Shown: positions 49,305 to 58,223 of the stretch, one piece after another
Layout of the letters: every line of letters starts with the position of its first letter
Numbering within the stretch: position 1 is the stretch's first letter
DNA from: Halomonas sp. CH40
GTDB taxonomy: Bacteria; Pseudomonadota; Gammaproteobacteria; Pseudomonadales; Halomonadaceae
DNA length: 64,000 nt
Direction: 5' to 3'
Assembly: GCA_041875495.1 (NCBI GenBank)
Contig: CP112982.1
Location: 682,001 to 746,000 of the forward strand
Program-made: the position numbers and the translations under genes
Notes under the pieces: model-generated
Told to the model about the DNA's origin: nothing
Seen by the model: only the letters and a program-made list of their open reading frames with translations
Databases searched by the model: none

Positions 49305-52300
49305 ATGGCTCACTTACTGCGTATCGTGATGATTCACGGCCACCTCGACGGCGTGGTCGAGTTAAGTCTGGATGGTCACACCAATATCTGCGGCACCAAC
49401 GCCTCCGGCAAGACGACCCTGCAGCGTCTGGTGCCGGTGTTCTATGGCGAGCTGCCTAATCGGGTGGTGCCCAAAACGCGCATGAAATTCGATGCGTTCT
49501 ATCTGCCCAACAGCAACAGTTACCTTGTCTACGAATATCGCCGTGAAGCGGGTAGCCTGTGTCAGGTGGTGCTGACACGGGGAACCAACGGCGGCGTGGA
49601 ATACCGTTTTGTGGCGGCCCCTTACCAGCCTGAAGATTATCTGCTGGAAAGCGAGGGCAGGGTGGTCGCCCGCGATTATCCGCAATGGCTGAATGGCCTG
49701 CGCCATAACGGCATTGCTACCTCCAGCAAGCTGACGGCCACCTCGGAATATCGGGCGGTGATTCAGAATGACTTCACCCCGATTCCCGGTATGGCCTCTC
49801 ACGGCAACCGTAAAGAGGCGCTCAGGCTGCGCCAGATGGCCGCCCAGTTCAGCCTGGTCAAGCCGGAACACCGCATCCGCCATATGGAAAAGCTGGTCTC
49901 GGCGGTGCATGCCAAAGAGGGCAAAATGGATACCCTCAAAACCATGCTGGCGGCGATTTTCGAGGAAGACGGCGTGGAACTGCCGGTCACCCGGATTCGC
50001 AGCAACAAGGCGCGGGGCTGGGTCGGCCAGATGCGCCAGTCCATGCGTCTGGCGCCCTTGCAGCAGGCACTGGCCGAGCTGCGCGACACCGATGCGGAAC
50101 TGGCCCGTCTTGAGGCCCTGCTGTGGCAGCTCAAGCCCCAGCTGGACGCCGACCGTCACCGCACCGAAGGCGATGCCGCAGATACCGACGCCGCGATCAA
50201 GGAGCACAAGGCGGCCTTCAAGGCCCAGCAGGAAGACTACGAAACCGCACGCGATGCGTTAAACGACCAGCTCAGCGCCCGTGAAAGTGAGCGTAAGCAG
50301 GCCGAGCGCAGCCTGGAAGACCTTCAGCAACGCTATGAAGCCTATGCAGACGCCGACATGCCTGCGCTTGAGCGTGACCTGCAGGCGCTGCCGCAACAGC
50401 GCGAAAAGCGCCAGCAGCTGAAAGAACATCTGGCGCTGATGCAGGAAGCCGCTGAGGCCAGCCAGGCGCGCAAGGAAGAACGCCTGCGCGAGCTGGGGGA
50501 AACCCTGGCCCGCCAGAGCGAAGAAATTCAGGCCCAGCTGGACGCCGTTGGTGAAGAGCAGGCGCAACGCCGTGAAGCCCACTGGAACGACCAGCAGCGC
50601 CTGACCGAACGCTATCAGCAGCAGCGTCAGACGCTGGATGCCAGTTTTCAGGGGCGTTTGTCCGAAGGTGTGCAGCGTCTGGCCATGCTCAAGGCGGCAC
50701 TGGAGCATCAAGGCCCCAGCCGCGAAGAAAGCGCCGAGGCCGAACTGGCCCAGGCGCGGCTGGATCAGGCGCAAGGGTCGCTCAATGCGGCGCGTGAACA
50801 TCACAACAGCTTGCGCCTGGAACTGGATACCCATAAGCGTGCCCGCGAACAGGCTGACAGCGCCTTCAATGCCGCCCGCCAGCAGCTGGCGCTTGCCCAG
50901 CAGCACAGCCGCGAACTGCATCGCCAGAAAGACCCGGAACAGGGCAGCCTGCGCCACTTCCTGCGCTTTCATCGCCCCGGTTGGGAGCAGTCCCTGGGTA
51001 AAGTACTGGCACCGGAACTGCTGGAGCGCCGCGATCTGGCGCCCGCCATGTTGGAGGTGAAAAACGCCTCCATCCGCCCGCCTGAGAGCGATAGCCTTTA
51101 TGGCCTGCAGGTCAGCCTGAATGCTATTGCACTGCCGGATTACGCTCAGGATGAAGCCAGCCTGCTGGCTGCCATCGAGGCCGCCGAGGCCGCTGTTCTG
51201 CAGGCAGAAGCAGACGTTGAAGCCAAGCAGAAAACCCTGCGTCGCCACAGCGAGCAGGTCACCCTGGCCGAGCAGGCACTAAGCAAGGCTCGCCTGGCGG
51301 TGACCAGCGCTGAAGAAGAGCTTGAGTACGCCCAGCAAGCCCGCCACCAGCTACAGGAACGCCACGCCAACGCCCAGAAGCAGCGTCGCATCGAACAGGA
51401 AACAGCCCTGGCCGAGCAGCAAGCGGTGCAACAGGCCTTGGAAGAAGAGCAGCAGGAAGCCCAGGCTCAGCTGGAGGCCACCCATCAAGCCGAGCTTATC
51501 GAGCTCAAGGCCGATGCCCAAAGCCAGCAGGACACCCTGGCCGCGCGTTTGCAGCAGCATAAACAGCAGTTGAACGAACTTAAAAGTGAACACCAGCGCC
51601 AGCGCAATGAGCTGGAGCAGGCCTTTGATCAGGAGCTTCAGGCCAGTGGCGTCGACCCAGTCACCCTGCGCGATACCCGTCAGCGGCTGCAGCAGCTGGA
51701 AACGCATATTCGTGAAACGGCGGCCCGCCAGGAGGAGCTGGAAAACTATCAGCGCTTTATGCGCGTGGAGTGGGGGCAGCAAAAACCGGAACTGATTGAG
51801 CAGCTGAGTGAACTGACCCGCAGCTGCGATGAACTCAAGCGCGAGCAGAAAAACCAGCAGCAAGCCTTCAAGGCGGCCCAGGCGAGCTATCGCCAGGCCC
51901 TCAACCAATTGCAGGAAACCTACCAACAGGCCGAAGCGCTGCTCGAAGAGCTTAAACCGCTGCTAAAACAGTTGGATGAGTTGGCCCTGAGCGCGGATGC
52001 CACGCCTCAACAGGACGCGCCGGGAGACGTCAGTGAACGCCTGGCACGCGCCCGCCAGGCCCTTAAACAGCGGGCAGAGGCCCGCGATACCCTGCGCAGG
52101 GGCTGTCAGGAGGTGGAAAGCCAGCTGATCAAGGGCGCCAGCAGCGGGTTTGTCGAAATGCTGGAAGGCGAACGCGAAAAACTGCCTGATCGCGAAGACC
52201 CTCGCCGGGTGCTGCCACTGCTCGCTGATATGCTCAAGCTGCTGGAAGACCAGCAACAGCAACTGGTGCAGCAGGGGCGCAATATTGGCGATGATCTGGT

Positions 52301-53012
52301 CAAGTTCTTTACCGTCTTCCGTGACCTTAACCGCCGCATCAGCGCCCAGAGCCGTCGGCTTTCCGACGAGGTGGCGGACGATCTGCGCCTGGAAGGCATT
52401 ACCAAGGCCGAGGTGCAGATCCAGTCAACCATCGACGAACTGGGCTTCTGGGAGCCACTCAAGGATTTTGCCCAGCGCTATCAGCACTGGATGCAGGCGG
52501 GCTATACCCTGCCCAGCGATGACTATCTGGATGCCCTGGCGGATGTGGTCGATCTGCTGCGCCACGATCAGCAATACAGCTTTGAAAGCCTGCTGCGCCT
52601 GGAGCTGCACCTCAACGAAGGCGGCGCGGATCTGATTATCCGTAATGATCGCCAGCTGCTGGAATCCTCCAGCCACGGCATGGCCTACCTGATTCTGTGC
52701 AAGTTTCTGCTGGCCTTCACCCGGCTGCTGCGCGGCAAGGCCGAGATCGCCATTCACTGGCCAATTGATGAAATTGGCACTCTGGCCTACCACAACGTCG
52801 AGAAACTGTTTGAGGCCTGCGACAGCAATCGTATTCATATTGTCGGTGCCTTCCCCAACCCAGAGTCGGACGTGCTGATGCTGTTCCACCACCGCTACCT
52901 GATTGAGCGCGACGCCGATGATAAGGATATCCGCCGCCTGAAACGCATTGAGCCGCGCCTGAGCCCGCTGGCCGCCCGCATCAAGGCGCGCAGCGAGGAG
53001 GTAACCGCATGA
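49305..53012 (+). CDS. SMC-like ATPase of a Wadjet/MksBEFG-type system (JetC/MksB-like)
   Basis: 1235 residues. Walker A ICGTNASGKTTLQRL (G30-T38) at the N-terminus; two long coiled coils (about 250-530 and 640-1010) around a hinge-like segment (about 540-635, SLRHFLRFHRPGWEQSL); and a C-terminal head with SSSHGMAYLILCKFLL (signature) and IHWPIDEIGTLAY (Walker B). Such SMC proteins extrude DNA loops; in Wadjet they recognise and clear small circular plasmids. It is the first gene of four with tight overlaps. In the common Wadjet order this gene is third, so the order here is atypical. Confidence 0.82.
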   Translation: MAHLLRIVMIHGHLDGVVELSLDGHTNICGTNASGKTTLQRLVPVFYGELPNRVVPKTRMKFDAFYLPNSNSYLVYEYRREAGSLCQVVLTRGTNGGVEYRFVAAPYQPEDYLLESEGRVVARDYPQWLNGLRHNGIATSSKLTATSEYRAVIQNDFTPIPGMASHGNRKEALRLRQMAAQFSLVKPEHRIRHMEKLVSAVHAKEGKMDTLKTMLAAIFEEDGVELPVTRIRSNKARGWVGQMRQSMRLAPLQQALAELRDTDAELARLEALLWQLKPQLDADRHRTEGDAADTDAAIKEHKAAFKAQQEDYETARDALNDQLSARESERKQAERSLEDLQQRYEAYADADMPALERDLQALPQQREKRQQLKEHLALMQEAAEASQARKEERLRELGETLARQSEEIQAQLDAVGEEQAQRREAHWNDQQRLTERYQQQRQTLDASFQGRLSEGVQRLAMLKAALEHQGPSREESAEAELAQARLDQAQGSLNAAREHHNSLRLELDTHKRAREQADSAFNAARQQLALAQQHSRELHRQKDPEQGSLRHFLRFHRPGWEQSLGKVLAPELLERRDLAPAMLEVKNASIRPPESDSLYGLQVSLNAIALPDYAQDEASLLAAIEAAEAAVLQAEADVEAKQKTLRRHSEQVTLAEQALSKARLAVTSAEEELEYAQQARHQLQERHANAQKQRRIEQETALAEQQAVQQALEEEQQEAQAQLEATHQAELIELKADAQSQQDTLAARLQQHKQQLNELKSEHQRQRNELEQAFDQELQASGVDPVTLRDTRQRLQQLETHIRETAARQEELENYQRFMRVEWGQQKPELIEQLSELTRSCDELKREQKNQQQAFKAAQASYRQALNQLQETYQQAEALLEELKPLLKQLDELALSADATPQQDAPGDVSERLARARQALKQRAEARDTLRRGCQEVESQLIKGASSGFVEMLEGEREKLPDREDPRRVLPLLADMLKLLEDQQQQLVQQGRNIGDDLVKFFTVFRDLNRRISAQSRRLSDEVADDLRLEGITKAEVQIQSTIDELGFWEPLKDFAQRYQHWMQAGYTLPSDDYLDALADVVDLLRHDQQYSFESLLRLELHLNEGGADLIIRNDRQLLESSSHGMAYLILCKFLLAFTRLLRGKAEIAIHWPIDEIGTLAYHNVEKLFEACDSNRIHIVGAFPNPESDVLMLFHHRYLIERDADDKDIRRLKRIEPRLSPLAARIKARSEEVTA

Positions 53013-53659
53013 GCGAGATCAACCTTGCCAGGATGCTCAGCCATGGGCCTCTGCTGGAACGCCTGCTGGCCGGCGAATTTATCTGTGCGGTGAGCGATGA
53101 AAGCGCGTTTCGCCAGCTTCAGGACGGCAGCCTGCGTGAAGCGCTGGATGCTTATCTGCGCCCGCTCAACCGGCGGCTGGCCAGTAACGACGAAGGCAGC
53201 GTGTATTTTCTGGCCTGGCGGCAGGTGGATGATGCCGCCCGCGAACAGCTTTCCCGCCAGCTTAACGAGACGGTCAATCATCTGCTGCCGCTGCTGGAAT
53301 GGCTGCAGCTGGTGCAGGAAGCGCTGGGGCGTGATGCGGTGCTGGCGCCAGGGGATGTGCTCAAGCCCGGCGAGCTGCAGGCCAGAAGCGAAGACAACCC
53401 CAGCCTGCGTGAGCGCATCGAGCGGCTGGCCACCGACAGCTTTTTTGGCTCCCAGAGCGAACAGCTTGATGCCCAGGTCAAACAGGTATTCAAGCGCCTG
53501 AAAGAGCACGGCTATTTGCTTCAGCCCCACAGCGACCGCCAGGTTTACCTGGTCACCGGCAAGATCGACTACCTGATTGACTGGGTGCGCTTTATTCGCG
53601 ATGAAGAGCAGCTGCCGATTGATACACAGGGCGAGGCCAGCCAGGAGACGCTGCTGTGA
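53009..53659 (+). CDS. MksE/JetB-like accessory (KITE) subunit
   Basis: 216 residues, winged-helix-rich: LLERLLAGEFICAVSDESAFRQLQ at the N-terminus and IERLATDSFFGSQSEQLDAQVKQVFKRLKEHGYLL near the C-terminus, as in MksE-type condensin subunits. The ATG overlaps the SMC stop by 4 nt. It bridges the SMC heads and kleisin. Assignment rests on size, position and fold pattern. Confidence 0.72.
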   Translation: MSEINLARMLSHGPLLERLLAGEFICAVSDESAFRQLQDGSLREALDAYLRPLNRRLASNDEGSVYFLAWRQVDDAAREQLSRQLNETVNHLLPLLEWLQLVQEALGRDAVLAPGDVLKPGELQARSEDNPSLRERIERLATDSFFGSQSEQLDAQVKQVFKRLKEHGYLLQPHSDRQVYLVTGKIDYLIDWVRFIRDEEQLPIDTQGEASQETLL

Positions 53660-54915
53660 GCCAGCTCAATGATGCCCAGAATGCGCCGCTGGAAAGCCGT
53701 TTGCTGACCACCGGCGTTGAACGGCTGGCGCTGATTGGGCGCCATGCCGACGTTCTGATGCAAGGCTACACCCAGGATGAAGTGCCCCTGGAAGGGCTGA
53801 GCAGTAACGCCCTGCGCAAGTTGCTTGCCGCGCGACTTCTGTGGCGCCCGGACGAGCATAGCGGCGTTAAGCTGACCCCCAAGATGCGCGAACTGATTGC
53901 CGATATGGTGGCTGATGAATCGCGTCGTCAGGTGAACGCCGATGTGGCGGACACCCTTGAGCAGATTCGCACCCAGGTCGCCAGTTACCGTGAATCCAGT
54001 CAGTTGGGCGATTACTGGCAGCAGGAACAGCAGCTGTTGCGCCTGCGCCAGACGGTGGACGACCTGAACGGCCGTTTTGCCGATGCCATCGATAGCCTGT
54101 GGCAGCGGCTTAACAGCGATTTCGGCTTTGTCAGCCGCTTGAATGACAAGGTGCGCGAAAACGAACGTGCCCAAAAGCAGGTGGTGCGCCTGCTGGATGG
54201 CCTGGCGCTGATCGATTTCGACGAGCTGATTGATCTGGTGGGTAGCGATGGCACCCTGCGCAAGCTGCTCATCAGCCAGCTTCAGCAGCAGCTTAGCCAG
54301 CATTTCACCAGCCTGCGCGAAGTGCAAAGCCGCCTGACCGAGCTGATGGCGCGCTTTCGGCGCATGCAGGCACGTAGCCGTCTGGTGTCGGGTATGGCCG
54401 CCTTTCTGCGCGAACACCCAGGCTTCACGCCGGGCAACTATGCCCGCCGCAGCGAGGTGCCAGAGCTTTGCAACCGTGCGGCACCGCTGTCAGCGGCTGG
54501 GTCTGCCGCGCTGGATCACCATCACGATATGGCCCTGCTGGGCAGTCTGTTGAAAAACCTGCCCAGCGTGACGCACTCTCCTGAGGTGACAGCCGCCGCT
54601 GGCCCCACGGTGATGGCAGAAAGTGCCATGGTGGCTGCTCGGCAGCAGGCCCTGAAGCAGGATGTTGAAAATTTCTACCTGCATGTGGTCGATAGCAGTG
54701 CCGATGAACCCCTCAGCGCCCTGGCGTACCTGCAGGCAAGCGAGCTGGCCTGGCCCGAGGAGATCTGGCTGTATCAGGTGATTGCCGAGTTTCAGGGGTT
54801 GGGGCAGCACGAGCAGCAGGCGTTTGATTGGCAGCCCGAAGAGAGCAAAGCCAGCCCCTTTAACGATGTGCGCCTGATTCATGATGTGGCGCTGCGCTTT
54901 GCAGGAATTGCATAA
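53656..54915 (+). CDS. MksF/JetA-like kleisin subunit
   Basis: 419 residues starting at GTG 53656, which overlaps the previous stop (GTGA). Mostly helical with a winged-helix N-terminus (LSSNALRKLLAARLLWRPDEHSGVKLTPKMRELIADM) and a long helical middle. It links the SMC heads in MksBEF/Wadjet complexes. Assignment by operon position and architecture. Confidence 0.7.
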   Translation: MSQLNDAQNAPLESRLLTTGVERLALIGRHADVLMQGYTQDEVPLEGLSSNALRKLLAARLLWRPDEHSGVKLTPKMRELIADMVADESRRQVNADVADTLEQIRTQVASYRESSQLGDYWQQEQQLLRLRQTVDDLNGRFADAIDSLWQRLNSDFGFVSRLNDKVRENERAQKQVVRLLDGLALIDFDELIDLVGSDGTLRKLLISQLQQQLSQHFTSLREVQSRLTELMARFRRMQARSRLVSGMAAFLREHPGFTPGNYARRSEVPELCNRAAPLSAAGSAALDHHHDMALLGSLLKNLPSVTHSPEVTAAAGPTVMAESAMVAARQQALKQDVENFYLHVVDSSADEPLSALAYLQASELAWPEEIWLYQVIAEFQGLGQHEQQAFDWQPEESKASPFNDVRLIHDVALRFAGIA

Positions 54916-54929
54916 GGAAAGGAAAGGGT

Positions 54930-55802
54930 ATGAAACTGTCCGGTCGGGCGCGCAAGAACCTGAATGAAGTGGATCATCTGCTGCGCCGTCATCCAGAAGT
55001 GGTCAAACCGCGCCGCCAGTGGGTGGATGATGTGGTGGCCTGGTGCCATGAAAACCATATCGACCCCGGCCTGCGCCTGAATGGCCGAGAGCTGCATTTT
55101 GACCGCGAGCTGATTAAGCAGATCAACACCACCCTGCTCAGCCAGGGGCAGCCGCCGGTCGGGCGCTCACTAAGCGGGCTGACCAGCCTGGAACAAGCCA
55201 AGGAAGGGTTTGACGAAGACAAGGGCAACCGTGAAGGCCCAAGAGCCCAGCGGGTGCTGGTCAACGCACCTGCTGACCAGCCTGAATGGCTGGGCAAGGC
55301 ATCGCGAGCAATTCACGATGTGGATTGGCGCGGCATCCGGCTGGACGCCTGCGACACGCTGATTCAGGTGGAAAACCTCGACTGCTTCTACCACTTCGAC
55401 CCCACGCGGCTGGCGCTGGAAAACGTAAAGCAACCTCTGATTGTGTACCGGGGAGATAAGCATTACGGCGGTGCCTTCAGGCCCCTGGCTGAAGCCTGGC
55501 GGACAACCCGCAAGGCACATTACTACGCCGGCGACTTCGACGTTCAAGGCGTCAGCCTCGCGCTTTCCAGCGGCGCCACCGCGCTTTTGGTGCCGCCGCT
55601 GGAATGGCTGCAGCACCACGCCACCGGCTTCCACGACCCAGCAGAGCAACAACCCTTCCGCCCCGCGCTGGAACGCCACCGCAACGCACTCCCCGCCGCC
55701 CACCCGCTGCAACCCTACCTGGCAATCCTACTCGGCTCACACCGAGGCCTCCGCCAGCAATGGTTCGAAACCCTGGTCAGCGTGCCGCTGCATCAGGAGT
55801 GA
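54930..55802 (+). CDS. JetD/MksG-like toprim nuclease subunit
   Basis: 290 residues, 14 nt after the kleisin gene with GGAAAGG upstream. The C-terminal half holds the toprim motifs: LIQVENLDCFYHF (conserved Glu) and HYYAGDFDVQGVSLA (DxD-type, Asp-Phe-Asp). In Wadjet, JetD cuts the plasmid DNA that the SMC complex has trapped. The N-terminal half (about 1-120) is a helical arm. Its presence distinguishes a defence system from housekeeping MksBEF. Confidence 0.78.
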   Translation: MKLSGRARKNLNEVDHLLRRHPEVVKPRRQWVDDVVAWCHENHIDPGLRLNGRELHFDRELIKQINTTLLSQGQPPVGRSLSGLTSLEQAKEGFDEDKGNREGPRAQRVLVNAPADQPEWLGKASRAIHDVDWRGIRLDACDTLIQVENLDCFYHFDPTRLALENVKQPLIVYRGDKHYGGAFRPLAEAWRTTRKAHYYAGDFDVQGVSLALSSGATALLVPPLEWLQHHATGFHDPAEQQPFRPALERHRNALPAAHPLQPYLAILLGSHRGLRQQWFETLVSVPLHQE

Positions 55803-55809
55803 ATATGCA

Positions 55810-56390
55810 CTCAACACCGTCACGTCATTCCGAAAGCACCCAACACCATCATTCTGAAAGCACTTTAACACCGTCATTCCCGAAAGAAACCCCACACTGT
55901 CATTCCCGAAAGAAACCCCACACTGTCATTCCCGAAAGAAACCCCCACCGTCATTCCCGAATGGGGTAATCGGGAATCCATTTTGACCTTGCCAAAAGAG
56001 GCACAAACGTAGGGTGGCTTAGTAAAGCAAGCCACCAACACACCGCAGGCGAGAGCCGTTAAGCCCCCCAACACCGTCATTCCCGAAAGAAACCCCCACC
56101 GTCATTCCCGAATGGGGTAATCGGGAATCCATTTTGACCTTGCCAAAAGAGGCACAAACGTAGGGGGCTTAGTAAAGCAAGCCATCAATTCGCCGCAGGC
56201 GAGAGCCGTTAAGCCCCCCAACACCTTCATTCCCGAAAGCACTCAACACCGTCATTCCTGAAAGAACCCCCACACTGTCATTCCCGAATGGGGTGATCGG
56301 GAATCCATTTTGACCTTGCCAAAAGAGGCTCAAACGTAGAGTGGCTTAGTAAAGCAAGCCACCAAAACACCGCAGGCGAGCCCTGTAAGC
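55810..56390. repeat. Tandem palindromic repeat array (REP/MITE-like)
   Basis: Three long copies start at 55950, 56101 and 56278: GTCATTCCCGAATGGGG, then TAATCGGGAATCCATTTTG, ACCTTGCCAAAAGAGG, and a second hairpin module GTGGCTTAGTAAAGCAAGCC with a CCGCAGGCGAG tail. Short copies (CATTCCCGAAAGAAACCCC) repeat several times before and between them. The first module is the family at 2756-2857. It fills the space between the Wadjet-like operon and the cassettes; short frames within it are by-products. Confidence 0.85.
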
Positions 56391-56724
56391 AGCCTGTTAT
56401 ATCAGCCAACATCCACCAAAAGATGTTAGCCAAAGGCTGGGATTAAAATAAATTAACTGCTAGTCTTAAACTAGTTGGGTAGTGCAGACATAACGAGAAT
56501 AGTTAAATATAAATTTACTTTTTATACAGTGTTATTGAAACCGCAAATGCAGCACGCACGCGAATTCTGAAAATGCAGCCTAAGAAGTATTAATTTTTTT
56601 GAGAGTCATGCAGTTATATCGGAAAAGGCAGGCTGCATTTGCCCGATAAACGTGCCAGCATGTTCATCCAATCATAGAGCGCGCTGTCTAATACGCTGTT
56701 ATGCGGCAATTGGGGAGTCATACG
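56391..56724. other. AT-rich region leading into the cassette array
   Basis: No gene. AATGCAGCCT (about 56571) and AGGCTGCATT (about 56630) are inverted, and GACATAAC (about 56486) and GTTATGC (56698) resemble complementary core sites, so a degenerate long attC or the array boundary could be here. The first cassette frame begins after GTTATGC. No attI or integrase can be named. Confidence 0.35.
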
Positions 56725-57177
56725 ATGTCAATAGATTCAATCGTTACTGTTCTTGAGCAATATGGAACCTGCAAAAGCCTTAGTCCAGAGTCGCTAGCCT
56801 ATTACGCATACCATGTGGCTGTGAACAAAGATTTTATGCATCTGTACACATCTAGTGTTGCAACCTTTATCAGTTTGTCCATTGCTGCAATTGGAGTGTC
56901 AGCAGGTTTCCGAGAAAAGGTATTAGGTCAGGCTGGTCCTTTGGAACTCAATTGGTTAATTATTTCTTCTTGGTTCTTCTTGGCTCTAACGATATTGACT
57001 GGAGCCTATTATCTGTATGCCGCGCCAAAGCATATTGAGTTTCGTTATCAATGTGACCAGTTTACGCCATTTGGTATATGGCCTGGACATGCATATGGCG
57101 CATGTACGATTTTTCTACTGTTGGGTATGGCGCTTCTTTTTTCAGCCATAGTACGGCAGGCACGAAATGCCCCATAA
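56725..57177 (+). CDS. Cassette-borne small membrane protein
   Basis: 150 residues from the ATG at 56725 (TTGGGGAG upstream). Three membrane segments (about 46-62, LNWLIISSWFFLALTILTGAYYLYA, and YGACTIFLLLGMALLFSAIV). The N-terminus is soluble. GC content is clearly lower than in the flanking operons. Its stop codon TAA lies inside the 5' core of an attC site, the classic gene-cassette arrangement. Function unknown. Confidence 0.75.
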   Translation: MSIDSIVTVLEQYGTCKSLSPESLAYYAYHVAVNKDFMHLYTSSVATFISLSIAAIGVSAGFREKVLGQAGPLELNWLIISSWFFLALTILTGAYYLYAAPKHIEFRYQCDQFTPFGIWPGHAYGACTIFLLLGMALLFSAIVRQARNAP

Positions 57178-57255
57178 CCAGGCCAAGCACGGGAACAGCT
57201 TTTCCGTTTCGGCTTCGCCTTCACTACAAAGCTGCCCGTGTTGGCAACGTTATAA
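57172..57255 (+). other. attC site of an integron gene cassette
   Basis: 84 nt: 5' core CCATAAC (with the upstream stop), arm GGCCAAGCACGGGAACAGC, loop, arm GCTGCCCGTGTTGGC and 3' core GTTATAA (57249-57255). The arms pair with the extrahelical bases typical of attC. The next cassette gene begins 15 nt after it. Confidence 0.8.
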
Positions 57256-57270
57256 GTCTGAGGAGGCTCT

Positions 57271-57894
57271 TTGCCATCGAACGCACATGCAAAGTTCTTG
57301 AAAACAATAAGGCGTTGCGAATCTTTGGTCGCCTCATACAAGCAACTACAGGAAATCGACCAAGAAAATGGCGCTGCTGTTCCAACTCCAAAAGATATTG
57401 TCCGTGGCGCGGTGGTTCTGGCGGTTGCGGCGCTCGACACATACGTGACCGATGTTTTTTCGGAGAAACTGGTTCCTTACCTTCAGCGCTACAGACCTGA
57501 TGAAGAGCTAATAGATCTCCTCCACGATGCAGGCCTGGACACCAAAGAGGCGCTTGTATTGCTGGGCATGGACAGGCCATATAGGCGGATTAGGACATTA
57601 ATCGAGAACTACTATGGGTCGTACACGACTCAGAAATTCGACGTTATTGACCAAATTTTCCGTCCCTATAGGCTAATCAATATAACTGAAAACGCTGCCA
57701 GGAGAAGTGGCAGAATATCTATCAAAAAATCCGTTGGGAAATTAGTAGAGCGCCGGCATCAGATTGCTCACGCCGGAGATTACAATCGACACGGGCGAAT
57801 AATAGACATTGATGAGGCACAGATTGCAACCCGAATAGAGCATCTGGAGCTATTTGTAACGAATATGGACGCAATACTGTGCAACAGGGTTTGA
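57271..57894 (+). CDS. Cassette-borne HEPN-domain protein (RiboL-PSP-HEPN-like)
   Basis: 207 residues starting at TTG 57271, with a perfect AGGAGG six bases upstream. All-helical; VERRHQIAHAGDYN carries the HEPN Rx4H motif (Arg and His in RHQIAH), and ALDTYVTDVFSEKL is the usual first HEPN helix. HEPN domains of this group are RNases of defence and toxin systems. No nucleotidyltransferase partner is present, and it lies alone in its cassette between two 84-nt attC sites. Confidence 0.8.
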   Translation: MPSNAHAKFLKTIRRCESLVASYKQLQEIDQENGAAVPTPKDIVRGAVVLAVAALDTYVTDVFSEKLVPYLQRYRPDEELIDLLHDAGLDTKEALVLLGMDRPYRRIRTLIENYYGSYTTQKFDVIDQIFRPYRLINITENAARRSGRISIKKSVGKLVERRHQIAHAGDYNRHGRIIDIDEAQIATRIEHLELFVTNMDAILCNRV

Positions 57895-57898
57895 CGAC

Positions 57899-57982
57899 TT
57901 CTAACCAAGCCAAGCACAGCGACAGCTTTTTCGTTGTGGCTTCCCCTCCACTACAAAGCTGCGCGTGTTGGCGGCGTTAGGT
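57899..57982 (+). other. attC site of an integron gene cassette
   Basis: 84 nt, the same layout as the site at 57172: TTCTAAC, arm AAGCCAAGCACAGCGACAGC, loop, arm GCTGCGCGTGTTGGC and 3' core GTTAGGT (57976-57982), a perfect GTTRRRY. Two sites of one type and equal length indicate a sedentary chromosomal-integron-like array. Confidence 0.82.
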
Positions 57983-58007
57983 ATATCTAATCAGGAGGCA
58001 TTTAAGT

Positions 58008-58223
58008 ATGGCAACCATGACAAACTGCATTTTCAATGGTCGCACTATTGGCATTGATGAGGCTATTGAGATTAAAGACAGTGGGTCAAGCGCTGCCCTC
58101 GATTTTCGGTGTACGGAGTGCAATCAGCACGTCCGTCCTCACCGGTCAGGTGGCCATGCAGCGGCTCATTTTGAACATCTTAAGCGCAACTCAGATTGTT
58201 CGCAAAGCCATGTTGCGCGTTAA
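58008..58223 (+). CDS. Cassette-borne small zinc-ribbon-like protein
   Basis: 71 residues; ATCAGGAGGCATTTAAGT precedes the ATG. FRCTECNQHVRPHRSGGHAA with a later HFEH and C-terminal Cys suggests a small metal-binding module like the N-terminus of CoiA-type proteins. Third cassette gene. ACTTAAC, a perfect RYYYAAC core, follows the stop, but no matching 3' half is readable, so its attC may be broken. Confidence 0.65.
   Translation: MATMTNCIFNGRTIGIDEAIEIKDSGSSAALDFRCTECNQHVRPHRSGGHAAAHFEHLKRNSDCSQSHVAR

Noticed and set aside
50259..51248. Long minus-strand frame inside the SMC-like gene
   Set aside because: Antisense of coiled-coil sequence; no start context, and the plus frame has Walker motifs.
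55604..55969. Open frame overlapping the end of the JetD-like gene and the repeats
   Set aside because: It is a by-product of repetitive sequence; composition (Pro/Thr/His-rich) is not protein-like and the JetD frame is clearly the real one.
55810..56390. Possible CRISPR array (regularly repeated CATTCCCGAAAGAAACCCC)
   Set aside because: Repeats are palindromic and composite, gaps are themselves repeated or too short for spacers, and no cas genes are present.
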